Shown: piece by piece, positions 16,261-25,656 of the stretch
How the letters are laid out: every line of letters starts with the position of its first letter
Numbering within the stretch: position 1 is the first letter of the stretch
NCBI RefSeq assembly: GCF_008807375.1
Contig: NZ_CP043311.1
Span: 2,460,001-2,524,000 of the forward strand
Direction of reading: 5' to 3'
Length of the DNA: 64,000 nucleotides
Source of the DNA: Pseudomonas lalkuanensis
GTDB taxonomy: Bacteria; Pseudomonadota; Gammaproteobacteria; Pseudomonadales; Pseudomonadaceae
Notes under the pieces: model-generated
Seen by the model: the letters and a program-made list of their open reading frames with translations, nothing else
The model's database searches: none
Told to the model about the DNA's origin: nothing
Made by a program: the position numbers and the translations under genes

Positions 16261-16374
16261 ACCCTGCTCGCCAGCGAGCTGCGCCTGGACGCCGAGGACA
16301 TGGCGCAGATCGCCGCACTGGCGCGCAACGGCGGCGGTGTCAGCCCCGAGGGCCTGGCCCCGGTCTGGGACTGA
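16261..16374 (+). pseudogene. Remnant of a dkgB-like 3' end
   Basis: Positions 16264-16374 match 10018-10128 (the last 37 codons of dkgB) at 104 of 111 bases, including the ending GLAPVWD and stop. Similarity continues for about 20 bases into the downstream spacer. There is no upstream part of the gene and no start. Most differences are at codon positions that would still encode a similar peptide, so it may come from a former paralogue or a recombination duplicate. Confidence 0.85.
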
Positions 16375-16422
16375 CAACCACGCTGGCTCCCTGAGCCAAT
16401 TCGGCATGTTGCGCAGTCCAGC

Positions 16423-16461
16423 AAAAAAAACCGGGCGTCCCTCGGGAAAGGGAGCGCCCGG
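16423..16461 (-). terminator. Rho-independent terminator of the valine operon
   Basis: On the minus strand, CCGGGCGCTCCC pairs with GGGACGCCCGG (one mismatch) and is followed by eight T residues (the A-run at 16423-16430 on the plus strand). It is just after the acyl-CoA dehydrogenase stop. Confidence 0.9.
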
Positions 16462-16475
16462 AAAACGTGGGTGAC

Positions 16476-17627
16476 TCAGAGTTGCAGATTGGCCAGTTCG
16501 CGTGCGATCAGCAGTCGCTGCACTTCACTTGAGCCTTCGTAGATCTGGGTGATGCGCGCGTCCCGGTAGTACTTCTCCACCGGGTAGTCCTCCAGGTAGC
16601 CATAGCCGCCGTGGATCTGGATGGCGCTGGAGCACACCTGCTCGGCGATCTCGGAGGCGAACAGCTTGGCCTGGGAGGCCTCGGACAGGCAGGGCAGGCC
16701 GGCGCTCTTCAGGCGCGCTGCGTGAAGGATCATCAGGCGCGCGGCGTTGAGGCGGGTGTGCATGTCCGCCAGCAGGTTACCGATGCTCTGGTGCTCGATG
16801 ATCGGCTTGCCGAACTGCACCCGTTCCCGTGCATACACAAGCGCCGCCTCGAAGGCTGCACGGGCGATGCCGAGCGCCTGGGCGGCGATGCCGATGCGGC
16901 CGCCTTCCAGGTTGGACAGGGCGATGGCCAGGCCCTTGCCGCGCTGCCCCAGCAGGTGCTCTTCCGGGATGCGGCAATCGCTCAGGGTCACGGCGCAGGT
17001 GTCCGAGGCCTTGATGCCCATCTTGTGCTCGCTGCGGTCGACGGCGAAGCCGGGCGTGTCGGTCGGTACCAGGAAGGCCGACAGGCCTTTCTTGCCCAGC
17101 TCCGGGTCGGTCACCGCGAAGACGATGGCGAGCTTGGCGCGCCGTCCGTTGCTGACGAATTGCTTGGCGCCATTGAGCACCCACTGGCCGTCCTTGAGCT
17201 CGGCGCGGGTACGCAGGTTGTGCGCTTCCGAGCCGGCCTGGGGTTCGGTGAGGCAGAAGCAGCCGATGGCGGCGCCACTGGCCAGGTCCGCCAGCCAGCG
17301 GTCTTTCTGGGCTTCACTCCCGTACTTGAGGATGGGGCCACAGCCAACGGAGTTGTGGATGCTCATCAGCGCGCCGAGGGCGCCATCGCCGGCGGAGATT
17401 TCCTCCACCGCCAGGGCATAGGCGACGTAGTCGATATAGGTGCCGCCCCATTCCTCGGGCACCACCATGCCGAGCAGGCCCAGCTCGCCCATCTGCTGCA
17501 CCAGTTCGTCGTCGATCCAGCCAGCCTTTTCCCAGGCCTGGGCCTTTGGCGCCACCTCGGCTCGGGCGAATTCCCGCGCCATGTCGCGGATCATGCGTTG
17601 TTCTTCGGTGAGTTCGATATCGTGCAT
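16476..17627 (-). CDS. Isobutyryl-CoA dehydrogenase-type acyl-CoA dehydrogenase
   Basis: The 383-residue FAD enzyme of the short/branched-chain acyl-CoA dehydrogenase group is expected to oxidise isobutyryl-CoA to methacrylyl-CoA. Visible motifs: [14 protein letters not shown] near residue 55, [20 protein letters not shown] at the flavin site, [10 protein letters not shown], and the catalytic Glu in [10 protein letters not shown] (about residue 364) near the C-terminus. GGAG precedes the ATG. It is the last gene of the operon, 28 bases after the hydrolase gene. The substrate is inferred from the neighbouring valine genes. Confidence 0.85.
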   Translation of the reverse strand: MHDIELTEEQRMIRDMAREFARAEVAPKAQAWEKAGWIDDELVQQMGELGLLGMVVPEEWGGTYIDYVAYALAVEEISAGDGALGALMSIHNSVGCGPILKYGSEAQKDRWLADLASGAAIGCFCLTEPQAGSEAHNLRTRAELKDGQWVLNGAKQFVSNGRRAKLAIVFAVTDPELGKKGLSAFLVPTDTPGFAVDRSEHKMGIKASDTCAVTLSDCRIPEEHLLGQRGKGLAIALSNLEGGRIGIAAQALGIARAAFEAALVYARERVQFGKPIIEHQSIGNLLADMHTRLNAARLMILHAARLKSAGLPCLSEASQAKLFASEIAEQVCSSAIQIHGGYGYLEDYPVEKYYRDARITQIYEGSSEVQRLLIARELANLQL

Positions 17628-17655
17628 CGTGCGTTTCTCCCGCAGGCTGGTGCCG

Positions 17656-18744
17656 TCAGGCGGTGCGAAGGGGTTTGGCGGGGGCGGCCTTGAAACCGCT
17701 GAAGAAGGACAGCACCCGCTCTTGTGTCAGTTCCGCAAGGGTCGGTGGGTTCCAGCGCGGGTTCTTGTCCTTGTCGATGATCAGGGCGCGAACACCCTCC
17801 ATCAGGTCACCCTTGTCGAACCACTGGTAGTCCAGGTGCAGTTCCAGGGCGAAGCAGTCGGCCAGGGACAGGTGACGTCCCCGGCGCAACAGCTCCAGGG
17901 TCACGGCCATCGCCAGGGGCGAGCGGCTGTCCAGCAGGCGCACGGTCTCCTCGGCCCAGTCGCGGAACTCGGGGCAGTCCTCGGCCAGCAACGACTGGCG
18001 GATGGCGGTGATATCGGGCTGGACGAAGTGCCAGTCGATGGCCTGGCGGAAGGCCTTCAGCTCCGAGCCGGGAATGCGCTCGGTGGCGAGGCCTGCCAGC
18101 AACTGGTGGAGGTTTTCCCGTGGGGCGTAGCTCCAGTTGAGGTTGTCCAGCGCCTGGTCCAGCTCGGCGATGCGTTCGCTGGGCAGGCAGTAGTCGGCAA
18201 GCCCGGCATAGAGCGCGTCGGCAGCACGTACATGGCGGCCTGTGAGTCCCAGGTAGGTACCCAGCTCGCCGGGCAGGCGCGGCAGGAAGTAGCTGCCGCC
18301 GACATCCGGGAAGAAGCCGATGCCGACTTCCGGCATGCCCATCCGCGTGCGCTCGGTGATGATGCGCAACGAGGCTGCCTGGGCCAGGCCCATGCCGCCA
18401 CCGAGGACGAAGCCGTCCATCAGCGCCAGTACGGGCTTGGAGTAGCCGTGCAGGTATTCGTCCAGCGCGTATTCCTCTTCGAGGAACAGTTCGTGCTGGT
18501 TGTCGCCGGCCGCATGGCTCTCGTAGAGCATGCGGATATCACCACCGGCGCAGAACGCCTTCTCGCCCGCCCCGCGAATGACCACGGCGACGATTTCCGA
18601 GTCCTCCTCCCAGGCCCAGAGGTGGCGGCAGAGCAGGCGCACCATGGGCAGGTTCAGGGCGTTCAGTCCCTCCGGCCGGTTGAGGGTCAGGTGGCCGACG
18701 CGGTTGCGCACAGCGGCCAGGACCGGTGCCTCGTGCTCGCTCAT
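17656..18744 (-). CDS. 3-hydroxyisobutyryl-CoA hydrolase-type enoyl-CoA hydratase/isomerase family protein
   Basis: 362 residues, about 100 longer than simple enoyl-CoA hydratases, which is the length of 3-hydroxyisobutyryl-CoA hydrolases (HIBCH). Motifs include [36 protein letters not shown] and [50 protein letters not shown]. The last blocks hold the oxyanion hole and the acidic residues. It frees 3-hydroxyisobutyrate from CoA in valine breakdown. The start is only 2 bases after the mmsB stop. Confidence 0.88.
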   Translation of the reverse strand: MSEHEAPVLAAVRNRVGHLTLNRPEGLNALNLPMVRLLCRHLWAWEEDSEIVAVVIRGAGEKAFCAGGDIRMLYESHAAGDNQHELFLEEEYALDEYLHGYSKPVLALMDGFVLGGGMGLAQAASLRIITERTRMGMPEVGIGFFPDVGGSYFLPRLPGELGTYLGLTGRHVRAADALYAGLADYCLPSERIAELDQALDNLNWSYAPRENLHQLLAGLATERIPGSELKAFRQAIDWHFVQPDITAIRQSLLAEDCPEFRDWAEETVRLLDSRSPLAMAVTLELLRRGRHLSLADCFALELHLDYQWFDKGDLMEGVRALIIDKDKNPRWNPPTLAELTQERVLSFFSGFKAAPAKPLRTA

Positions 18745-18746
18745 GC

Positions 18747-19637
18747 TCAGGCTTCCCGGCGGAACAGGTTGATGATTGCGGAGAAGTCCAGGCCGCCGTA
18801 GCCCTGCAGGCTGAAGGTCTGGTAGAGCTGCTGGGCCGCAGCGCCGAGCACGACCGGTTGTTTGGCGTGGCGCGCGGCCTCGGTGGCCAGGCCCAGGTCC
18901 TTGAGCATCAGGTCGGTGCCGAAGCCGCCACTGTAGCCGCGCGAGGCCGGGGCGTTCTCCAGCACACCGGGGAAGGGGTTGTTGATTTCCGAACTCCAGC
19001 AGCGGCCGCTGGAGGTGTTGATGATGCCGGCTAGCACCTTCGCATCCATCCCGAGGGAAACGCCCAGGGCCATGGCTTCGGCGACGCCGACCATGGAGAT
19101 GCCCAGCAGCATGTTGTTGGCGATCTTGGCCACCTGACCATTACCGCTGGCACCGCAGTGGACGATGTTCTTGCCCATGGCGGCGAGCAGGGGCTGGGCG
19201 TGGTCGAAGGCGCTGTCGGTGCCGCCGACCATGAAGGTCAGGGTGCCCGCTGCGGCGCCGCCGGTGCCGCCGGAGACCGGTGCATCGAGCATCGGATTGC
19301 CCTGGGCGGCAGCCGCCTTGGCCACTTCGCGGGCACTCAGCGGGTCGATGGTGGAGCTGTCGATCAGCAGTACGCCCCGGTTGACGTTGGCCAGGAGGCC
19401 CTCGGCGCCGAGGTAGACATCCTTCACGTGGGCTGCGGTGGGCAGCATGGTGATGATCGCCGCGACGCCGTCACGGGCCAGTTCCGCCGGGCCGTTGGTG
19501 GTGCGGGCGCCGAGCTCCACGAGGGCGGCGGTGGCCAGCGGCGAGGGATCGAACACGGTGAGGGTGTGACCGGCTTTGAGCAGGTTGCGGGCCATGGGGC
19601 CGCCCATGTTGCCGAGGCCAAGGAATCCGATATGCAT
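18747..19637 (-). CDS. mmsB: 3-hydroxyisobutyrate dehydrogenase
   Basis: The 296-residue NAD-dependent enzyme oxidises 3-hydroxyisobutyrate to methylmalonate semialdehyde. It starts with the Rossmann motif MHIGFLGLGNMGGPMARNLL, then LDAPVSGGTGGAAAGTLTFMVGG (substrate site), GSGNGQVAKIANNMLL-type Lys helix (GASGNGQVAKIANNM), and the C-terminal GYSGGFGTDLMLKDLGLA. All are hallmarks of the beta-hydroxyacid dehydrogenase family. It lies between the hydratase and hydrolase genes of the same pathway. Confidence 0.93.
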   Translation of the reverse strand: MHIGFLGLGNMGGPMARNLLKAGHTLTVFDPSPLATAALVELGARTTNGPAELARDGVAAIITMLPTAAHVKDVYLGAEGLLANVNRGVLLIDSSTIDPLSAREVAKAAAAQGNPMLDAPVSGGTGGAAAGTLTFMVGGTDSAFDHAQPLLAAMGKNIVHCGASGNGQVAKIANNMLLGISMVGVAEAMALGVSLGMDAKVLAGIINTSSGRCWSSEINNPFPGVLENAPASRGYSGGFGTDLMLKDLGLATEAARHAKQPVVLGAAAQQLYQTFSLQGYGGLDFSAIINLFRREA

Positions 19638-19673
19638 GTTGGCGTCCTCCAGATATGGGGCCGGGAAATTCGG

Positions 19674-20447
19674 TCAGCGGTGAGTGAAGTTCGGGGCGCG
19701 CTTTTCAACGAAGGCGTTCATGCCTTCCTTCTGGTCGGCGCTGGCGAACAGCGAGTGGAACAAGCGCCGCTCGAAGCGCACGCCTTCATTGAGCCCCAGC
19801 TCGAAGGCGCGGTTGACGCATTCCTTGGTCATCATGGCGGCGGGCAGCGATTTGCCGGCGATGCCGCGCGCCACGGAGAGGGTTTCGTCCAGCAGGGATT
19901 CGGCCGGCAGCACGCGGGCTACCAGGCCTGCACGTTCGGCTTCCTCGGCGGTCAGCTGGCGGCCGGTCAGGCACAGCTCCATGGCCTTGGACTTGCCCAG
20001 GGCATGGGTCAGGCGCTGGGTGCCGCCGATGCCCGGAATGACCCCCAGGGTCAGTTCCGGCAGGCCGAATCGGGCGTTTTCGGCGGCGTAGATGAAGTCG
20101 CACATCAGCGCCAGTTCGCAGCCACCGCCAAGGGCGTAGCCGGCGACCGCGGCGATCAGCGGCTTGCGCCGTGCACCGATGCGGTCGGCGGCGGCGAAGA
20201 AGTCATCCAGGTAGATCTGCGGGAAGCCGAAGGCGGACATCTCCTTGATGTCGGCGCCGGCGGCGAAGGCCTTGGCCGAGCCGGTGATCACGATGCAGCC
20301 GACTCCGGCGTCGGCCTCCAGTTGGTCGAGCGCCTGGTTAAGCTCGGCGACCAGCTGCGAGTTGAGGGCATTCAGCGCCTTGGGGCGGTTCAGGGTGATC
20401 AGGCCGACACGATCCTGTACCGAGACCAGCAGGGTTTCGTATTCCAT
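19674..20447 (-). CDS. Enoyl-CoA hydratase (methacrylyl-CoA hydratase role)
   Basis: The 257-residue crotonase-fold enzyme has [81 protein letters not shown] and both catalytic Glu positions. The start is the ATG at 20447 with GGAG; a longer frame upstream runs through the spacer hairpin and is not used. In this operon it should hydrate methacrylyl-CoA to 3-hydroxyisobutyryl-CoA. A crotonase of similar size lies at 53.4 kb in the isoleucine cluster. Confidence 0.9.
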   Translation of the reverse strand: MEYETLLVSVQDRVGLITLNRPKALNALNSQLVAELNQALDQLEADAGVGCIVITGSAKAFAAGADIKEMSAFGFPQIYLDDFFAAADRIGARRKPLIAAVAGYALGGGCELALMCDFIYAAENARFGLPELTLGVIPGIGGTQRLTHALGKSKAMELCLTGRQLTAEEAERAGLVARVLPAESLLDETLSVARGIAGKSLPAAMMTKECVNRAFELGLNEGVRFERRLFHSLFASADQKEGMNAFVEKRAPNFTHR

Positions 20448-20461
20448 GGTGTTTCTCCAGG

Positions 20462-20488
20462 CGGGCCGGCGCGCCTGGCGCCGGCCCG
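20462..20488 (-). promoter_or_regulatory. Intra-operon GC-rich hairpin between mmsA and the hydratase gene
   Basis: A perfect 11-bp stem, CGGGCCGGCGC / GCGCCGGCCCG with a 5-base loop, fills the 47-base gap. No T-run, so it is more likely a stability or processing element than a terminator. Confidence 0.5.
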
Positions 20489-20494
20489 GTGGGG

Positions 20495-22003
20495 TCATTT
20501 CAGGGTGATGGTGGTGTTCACCGCGCCGCCGACATCGTCCTCGTCGAACCAGCGCTGGGTAATGGTCTTGGTCTGGGTGTAGAACAGCACCACCTGCTTG
20601 CCGTAGGGGCCGAGGTCACCCAGCTTGGAGGCGCGGGAGCCGCTGAAGGAGAACAGCGGGACCGGCACCGGGATCGGTACGTTGATGCCGACCTGGCCAA
20701 CGTCGATCTCTTCCTGGAAGTGACGCGCAGCGGCGCCGGAACGGGTGAAGAGGGCGGTGCCGTTACCGTTCGGGTTGGCGTTGATGAAGGCGATGGCCTC
20801 ATCCAGGCTGGCGGCATTCACCACGCAGAGCACCGGCCCGAAGATTTCTTCGCGGTAGATGGTCATTTCCGTGGTCACGCCGGAGAAGATGGTCGGGCCG
20901 ACGAAGTTGCCGTCCTCGTAGCCGGGTACTTTCGGGTTGCGGCCATCGAGCACCAGCTTGGCGCCTTCCTCGATACCGGTGGCGATCAGGCCGCTGATAC
21001 GGTCCAGCGCGGAGCAGGACACCACCGGGCCGATGTCGGTACCCGGCTCGATACCGGCATTGACCTTGAGGGTCTTGGCCTTTTCCACCAGGTCCGGCAG
21101 CCAGTTCTGCGCCTCGCCTACCAGGATCACCACCGGCAGGGCCATGCAGCGCTGGCCGGCGGCGCCGAAGGAGGCGCCCAGCAGGTTGTTCAGGGTCTGC
21201 TGCTTGTTGGCGTCGGGCAGGACGATGGCGTGGTTCTTGGCGCCCATCATGCATTGCGCGCGCTTGCCGTTCAGGGAGGCGCGGTTGTAGACGTGGGTGC
21301 CCACCTTGGTGGAGCCGACGAAGGATACGGCCTTGATGTCCGGGTGGTCGCAGATGAGGTTCACGGCATCGACGCCGCCATGGATCACGTTCAGCACGCC
21401 TTTGGGGATACCGGCTTCCAGCGCCAGTTCAACCAGGCGCATGGTCACCAGCGGGTCCTGCTCGGAGGGCTTGAGGACGAAGGTGTTACCGCAGGCGATG
21501 GCCATGGGGAACATCCACAGCGGGATCATCGCCGGGAAGTTGAACGGGGTGATGCCGGCGCACACGCCGATCGGTTGCAGCAGGGTGTAGGTGTCTACGC
21601 CATTGGCCACGTTATTGGCCAGCTCACCCATCTGCAGGGTGCCGATATTGGCGGCGTGCTCCACCACTTCCAGGCCACGGAAAACATCGCCCTCGGCGTC
21701 CGGCAGGGTCTTGCCCTGTTCAGCGGTGAGCAGGGCAGCCAGCTCCTTCATGTTTTCGCGGATCAGCTGCTGGTACTTGAGGAAGATGCGGGCGCGGGCG
21801 CCGATGGGGGTCTTGCGCCAGGTCTTGAAGGCTTCCTGGGCGGCAGCGACGGCGGCATTCATTTCGTCCTGGGTGGCGAAGGGCACGCGAGCGAGCACTT
21901 CCTGGGTGGCCGGGTTGACCACGTCGCGCCATTGCTGGGTCCTGGATTCGACGAATTCGCCATTGATGAGCAGCTTGACGCTGGGAACGCTGGAAGAAGT
22001 CAT
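20495..22003 (-). CDS. mmsA: Methylmalonate-semialdehyde dehydrogenase (CoA-acylating)
   Basis: The 502-residue aldehyde dehydrogenase converts methylmalonate semialdehyde plus CoA and NAD to propionyl-CoA and CO2. Typical MmsA segments: [90 protein letters not shown], and the nucleophile Cys in [11 protein letters not shown]. The general-base Glu of ordinary aldehyde dehydrogenases is replaced by Asn in GAKNHA, as expected for the CoA-acylating group. It is second in the operon. Confidence 0.95.
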   Translation of the reverse strand: MTSSSVPSVKLLINGEFVESRTQQWRDVVNPATQEVLARVPFATQDEMNAAVAAAQEAFKTWRKTPIGARARIFLKYQQLIRENMKELAALLTAEQGKTLPDAEGDVFRGLEVVEHAANIGTLQMGELANNVANGVDTYTLLQPIGVCAGITPFNFPAMIPLWMFPMAIACGNTFVLKPSEQDPLVTMRLVELALEAGIPKGVLNVIHGGVDAVNLICDHPDIKAVSFVGSTKVGTHVYNRASLNGKRAQCMMGAKNHAIVLPDANKQQTLNNLLGASFGAAGQRCMALPVVILVGEAQNWLPDLVEKAKTLKVNAGIEPGTDIGPVVSCSALDRISGLIATGIEEGAKLVLDGRNPKVPGYEDGNFVGPTIFSGVTTEMTIYREEIFGPVLCVVNAASLDEAIAFINANPNGNGTALFTRSGAAARHFQEEIDVGQVGINVPIPVPVPLFSFSGSRASKLGDLGPYGKQVVLFYTQTKTITQRWFDEDDVGGAVNTTITLK

Positions 22004-22083
22004 TTACGGGTCCTGCCTGCTTTCGTTGGGTCGAGTGAGTCCCCTCGGTGCCAGGCGCCGAGCGGTCGGGTTTTCGGTCGGGA

Positions 22084-22103
22084 GGCCGGCGTCGGTGCCG
22101 GCC
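22084..22103 (-). promoter_or_regulatory. Hairpin between the acyl-CoA ligase gene and mmsA
   Basis: GGCCGGC (22084-22090) pairs with GCCGGCC (22097-22103). It lies in the 105-base spacer just downstream of the ligase stop and may shape relative mRNA levels within the operon. No T-run. Confidence 0.4.
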
Positions 22104-22108
22104 GGTGG

Positions 22109-23812
22109 TCAGCCCTTGAGTTGCGGGAAGTCTTCTTCGAAGTACTCCTGCTCACCCCGTGCATCGCTTTGGCGGCGCTGCACTTCCATCTGCCGCAGTT
22201 CCACCCGGCGGATCTTCCCGGAGATGGTCTTGGGCAGTTCGCGGACGAACTCGATACGGCGTACCCGTTTGTAGGGCGCCAGGTGTTCGCGGGCGAAGGC
22301 GAGGATGTTGCAGGCGAGTTCGGCGCTGCCGGGCTCGTCATGGGCGAGGATCAGGAAGGCCTTGGGCACCGCCAGGCGCACCGGGTCCGGGCTGGGCACG
22401 ATGGCCACTTCCATCACGGCGGGGTGCTCGATCAGGGCGCTTTCCAGTTCGAAGGGGCTGATGCGGTAGTCGGAGGCCTTGAACACGTCATCGGCGCGGC
22501 CGACGAAGGTGATGTAGCCGTCTTCGCAGATCTGCGCGGTATCACCGGTGCGGTAGTAACCGTCGCGCATCACTTCGGCAGTTTTTTCCGGGCTGTCCTC
22601 GTAGCAGAGCATCAGGCCCAGGGGGCGTACATCAAGGGGCAGGGCCACTTCGCCTTCGTTGCCGGGCTGGCCGTCGGGGTCGAGCATGGTCACCCGGTAG
22701 CCGGGCAGCGGGCGTCCCATGGAGCCGGGCTTGAGCTTCTGGCCGGGGGTGTTGCCGACCAGCGCGGTGGTTTCCGACTGGCCGAAACCGTCACGCAGCC
22801 ACAGGCCCCAGGCGTGATGGACCTGCTCGATGATTTCCGGGTTCAGCGGTTCACCGGCACCCACCAGCTCACGCAGGCGCAGGCGGTCGCGGTAGCTGGC
22901 CAGGTCTTCCTGGATCAGCATGCGCCACACGGTGGGCGGCGCGCAGAGGCTGGTGATGCCGTAGCGTTCCAGCACGCCCAGCAGGGCCGGGGCGCTGAAG
23001 CGCGAGGTGTTGTGGATGAAGATGCAGGCGCCGGCGTTCCACGGGGCGAAGAAGCAGCTCCAGGCATGCTTGGCCCAGCCGGGGGAGGAGATGTTCAGGT
23101 GCAGGTCGCCGGGCTGCAGGCCGATCCAGTACATGGTGGAGAGGTGGCCGACCGGGTAGCTCTGGTGGCTGTGCAGCACCATCTTCGGCTTGGAGGTGGT
23201 GCCGGAGGTGAAGTAGAGCAGCATCGGGTCGGTGGCCAGGGTCACGCCGTCGGCCTCGAACTCGGCGGAGTATTCCAGGGCGGCGTTGTGCGGCGTCCAT
23301 CCCGGTGCGCCCTGGCCGACGCTGATGCGGGTGCAGCCTTCGGCCAGGCCCTTGAATTTGTCCAGGTTGGCGCTGCCGACCACCAGATGGCGGACACGGC
23401 CGCGCTCGATGCGGTCGCGCAGGTCTTCGGGGGTGAGCAGGGCGGTGGCGGGAATCACCACGGCGCCCAGCTTGAAGGCGGCCAGCATGGTCTCCCACAG
23501 GGCGATGTCGTTGCCCAGCATCATCAGGATGCGCTCGCCGCGCTGAACGCCTTGGGCACGCAAGTGGTTGGCGACGCGGTTGGAGCGTGCGGACAGTTCC
23601 TCGAAGCTGTAGCGGCGCTCGCTGCCGTCTTCTTCGACTATCCAGAGTGCGGTGGCCTGGTTGCCCTTGGCCATGCCGTCGAAGTAATCAAGGGCCCAGT
23701 TGAACTCGACCAGTTGCGGCCAGCGGAAGTCACGTACGGCGGTGTCGTAGTCGGTGCGGTTGGCCAGCAGGAAGTCACGGGCGGCCAGGAAGGGAAGGCT
23801 GTTGTGGTTCAT
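22109..23812 (-). CDS. Acyl-CoA ligase (AMP-forming), probably for isobutyrate or similar short acids
   Basis: The 567-residue ANL-superfamily enzyme has the P-loop-like YFTSGTTSKPKMVLHSH, the adenylate motif [60 protein letters not shown] (hinge), and the catalytic Lys in LPKTISGKIRR. The layout suits medium/short-chain ligases of the AcsM type. It leads the valine operon, so it may load exogenous isobutyrate (inference). An AAAAACAA motif lies just upstream of its start. Confidence 0.85.
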   Translation of the reverse strand: MNHNSLPFLAARDFLLANRTDYDTAVRDFRWPQLVEFNWALDYFDGMAKGNQATALWIVEEDGSERRYSFEELSARSNRVANHLRAQGVQRGERILMMLGNDIALWETMLAAFKLGAVVIPATALLTPEDLRDRIERGRVRHLVVGSANLDKFKGLAEGCTRISVGQGAPGWTPHNAALEYSAEFEADGVTLATDPMLLYFTSGTTSKPKMVLHSHQSYPVGHLSTMYWIGLQPGDLHLNISSPGWAKHAWSCFFAPWNAGACIFIHNTSRFSAPALLGVLERYGITSLCAPPTVWRMLIQEDLASYRDRLRLRELVGAGEPLNPEIIEQVHHAWGLWLRDGFGQSETTALVGNTPGQKLKPGSMGRPLPGYRVTMLDPDGQPGNEGEVALPLDVRPLGLMLCYEDSPEKTAEVMRDGYYRTGDTAQICEDGYITFVGRADDVFKASDYRISPFELESALIEHPAVMEVAIVPSPDPVRLAVPKAFLILAHDEPGSAELACNILAFAREHLAPYKRVRRIEFVRELPKTISGKIRRVELRQMEVQRRQSDARGEQEYFEEDFPQLKG

Positions 23813-23827
23813 GGTGCGTGCCCTTGA

Positions 23828-23835
23828 TTGTTTTT
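23828..23835 (-). promoter_or_regulatory. Candidate Crc/Hfq site in the valine operon leader
   Basis: AAAAACAA on the transcript, ending about 16 bases before the ligase ATG, overlapping the region upstream of its weak ribosome site. Fits AANAANAA exactly. Confidence 0.5.
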
Positions 23836-24003
23836 GTCGGGTCTTTCGGCCTGTGGCCGGGTTGGTGGGTTGAGTATAGGTGGGCGCAAATCAAATAAGA
23901 ACGCGCAGAAAAACCGGTACGATGTGCAAAAAAATCATAGGTGCTGGTTGCTCTTTCTGAAGCGACTGCGGCAGGTCGATTGAGTTACGCAGCACAGCTT
24001 TTG

Positions 24004-24067
24004 TGTAGGAGCGAGCTTGCTCGCGAAAGGTTTGGCTCGGAAGGTTCGCGAGCAGCGCTCGCTCCCA
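24004..24067. repeat. REP pair, TGTAGGAGCGAGCTTGCTCGCGAA type
   Basis: Two inverted REP units, GTAGGAGCGAGCTTGCTCG and CGAGCAGCGCTCGCTCC, in the gap between the valine operon promoter and the OprD gene. A second copy of this type is at 60526-60592. Confidence 0.85.
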
Positions 24068-24112
24068 AGAATGCTGCGTACCGACCTTTGGGGCGGGGTT
24101 GGGGTTCGTCTT

Positions 24113-24144
24113 GTTGGGCCTGGCTGCGCTCTGCGCCAACCTAC
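24113..24144. repeat. Short palindromic intergenic repeat (GTTGG...CCAAC)
   Basis: Begins GTTGGGCC and ends GCGCCAACCTAC, with a GC-rich middle. This pattern is widespread between Pseudomonas genes as a separate repeat type from REP. It lies between two REP pairs. Confidence 0.55.
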
Positions 24145-24162
24145 AAGCGCTGAGGCCTTGCT

Positions 24163-24259
24163 TGTGGGAGCGAATTCATTCGCGATGGCAGCGTACCTGC
24201 CCCCTGGGACATCCAGGGCGAACCTGCGGTCCGCTTTCGCGAATGAATTCGCTCCCACA
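24163..24259. repeat. REP pair, GTGGGAGCGAATTCATTCGCG type, near the OprD gene 3' end
   Basis: Left unit TGTGGGAGCGAATTCATTCG, right unit CGAATGAATTCGCTCCCACA, about 55 bases of spacer. It ends 12 bases from the porin stop codon and may act as its transcript end. The 458-base gap 23813-24270 holds no gene; it holds this pair, the repeats above and the valine operon promoter. Confidence 0.85.
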
Positions 24260-24270
24260 GATCCTCGTCG

Positions 24271-25533
24271 TTACCAGAGCGGCAGGGTGTAGCTGAGGAT
24301 CAGGCGGTTCTCGTCCAGGTCGTTGCCGAAATTGGTCGAGCGCACCGTGGCGTTACGCCACTTGAGCCCGAGGTTCTTCAGCGGACCGCTTTGCACCACG
24401 TAGGCGATGTCGGTGTCGCGTTCCCATTCCTTGCCGTCCTCGCGGCCGGTGCCCAGTTCCACGCCGTCGCCGCTGAGGTAGCGGGTCATGAAGGTCAGGC
24501 CCGGAATCCCCACGGCGGCGAAGTTGTAGTCATAGCGCGCCTGCCAGGAGCGTTCCTCACGGTTGGCGAAATCGCTGATCTGCACGAAGTTCACCAGGTA
24601 GGCATCGCTGCCGTTGACGTAGGCGAAGCCGGTGTCGCCGCTCATGCGCTGGTAGCCCAGGCCCAGTGCGTGGCCGCCGATACCGTAGGTGAACATGGCG
24701 CCGAAGGCCTTGTTGTCGACATTGCTGCCGCCCTCGTCAGTGGAGCGGGCGAAGCGCAGGTCGCTCTTCAGGCTCTGGCCATCACCCAGGGGAAGCAGGT
24801 GGTTCAAGGTCAGCATGTGCTGGCGGTAGAAGTCGTCCAGGCGGCCGAAGCCGTAGCCGGTCGTCAGGGCATCGTTCCATTTGTAGCTGAGGTTGGCGAA
24901 GTCGAAGGCGTCGCTGGTGGTCTGGCGGGCACGGATGTTCTTCACGCCGACGCTGGTGACACCCATGTCTTCGTAATCGGAGGAGTCGCGCTGGTTCACC
25001 TGGCGCAGGCGTCCGGCGTCGAAGGTCAGGCCGTCGATCTCCAGGGAGTTGAGCTGGCCACCCTCGAAGGTCTGCGGCAGCAGGCGCGAGTCGTTGGCCA
25101 GCAGCACCGGTAGCTTGGGCATCAGGGTGCCGAGCTTGAGGGTGCTCTTCGAGGCACGCAGCTTGGCGGTCAGACCCAGTTCACCGTACTCGTCCTGGGC
25201 GCGCTTGGGCGCTTCGCGATCACGCTTGAGCAGGCCGGAGCCGCTGCGGTCCGGGCTGGAGTCCAGCTTCACGCCCAGCAGGCCGATAGCGTCCAGGCCG
25301 ACGCCGATGCTGCCTTCGGTGAAACCCGACTCGTAGCGCAGGAGGAAGCCCTGGGCCCATTCCTCGGCTTTGCTCTGCGGCGCGGCGTGTTGGCGGAAAT
25401 CGCGGTTGAAGTAGAAGTTGCGCAGTTCCAGGCTGGCCTTGGAGTCCTTGATGAACTCGGCGCTGGCTGGGGACGAAAGCAGCACTGCGCTGCTGCTCAG
25501 TAGCAGGCTGGAGGTGAGGAGGGAGCGTTGCAT
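24271..25533 (-). CDS. OprD-family outer membrane porin
   Basis: 420 residues with a signal peptide (MQRSLLTSSLLLSSSAVLLS, cleavage near ASA-E). The mature start EFIKDSKASLELRNFYFNRDFR is the OprD signature. Alternating beta strands run to a C-terminal strand ending in Trp (ILSYTLPLW), as outer membrane barrels do. OprD members take up basic amino acids or carboxylates; the exact cargo cannot be read. It sits directly after the actP gene, on the same strand but past a strong terminator, so acetate or another short carboxylate is a reasonable guess. The start is the ATG at 25533 with AGAGG. Confidence 0.88.
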   Translation of the reverse strand: MQRSLLTSSLLLSSSAVLLSSPASAEFIKDSKASLELRNFYFNRDFRQHAAPQSKAEEWAQGFLLRYESGFTEGSIGVGLDAIGLLGVKLDSSPDRSGSGLLKRDREAPKRAQDEYGELGLTAKLRASKSTLKLGTLMPKLPVLLANDSRLLPQTFEGGQLNSLEIDGLTFDAGRLRQVNQRDSSDYEDMGVTSVGVKNIRARQTTSDAFDFANLSYKWNDALTTGYGFGRLDDFYRQHMLTLNHLLPLGDGQSLKSDLRFARSTDEGGSNVDNKAFGAMFTYGIGGHALGLGYQRMSGDTGFAYVNGSDAYLVNFVQISDFANREERSWQARYDYNFAAVGIPGLTFMTRYLSGDGVELGTGREDGKEWERDTDIAYVVQSGPLKNLGLKWRNATVRSTNFGNDLDENRLILSYTLPLW

Positions 25534-25606
25534 GGAGGCCTCTTGTAGTTGTAGTGGACGAACGGAGACGTACCGGCCTGGTGGGCCGGTAGCGGAATGG
25601 CAAAGG

Positions 25607-25642
25607 AAAAAAGGCACGCCGCAAAGGAGCGACCGGCGTGCC
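25607..25642 (-). terminator. Rho-independent terminator of the DUF485-actP operon
   Basis: On the minus strand GGCACGCCG / CGGCGTGCC with a 12-base loop, followed by six T residues (25607-25612). Another hairpin (25571-25591) follows in the porin leader. Confidence 0.88.
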
Positions 25643-25656
25643 GGATAACGCGGTGG

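Noticed and set aside
20489..23827. 1112-codon plus-strand frame antisense to mmsA and the acyl-CoA ligase
   Set aside because: Same reason: a GC-driven shadow opposite two strong coding matches.
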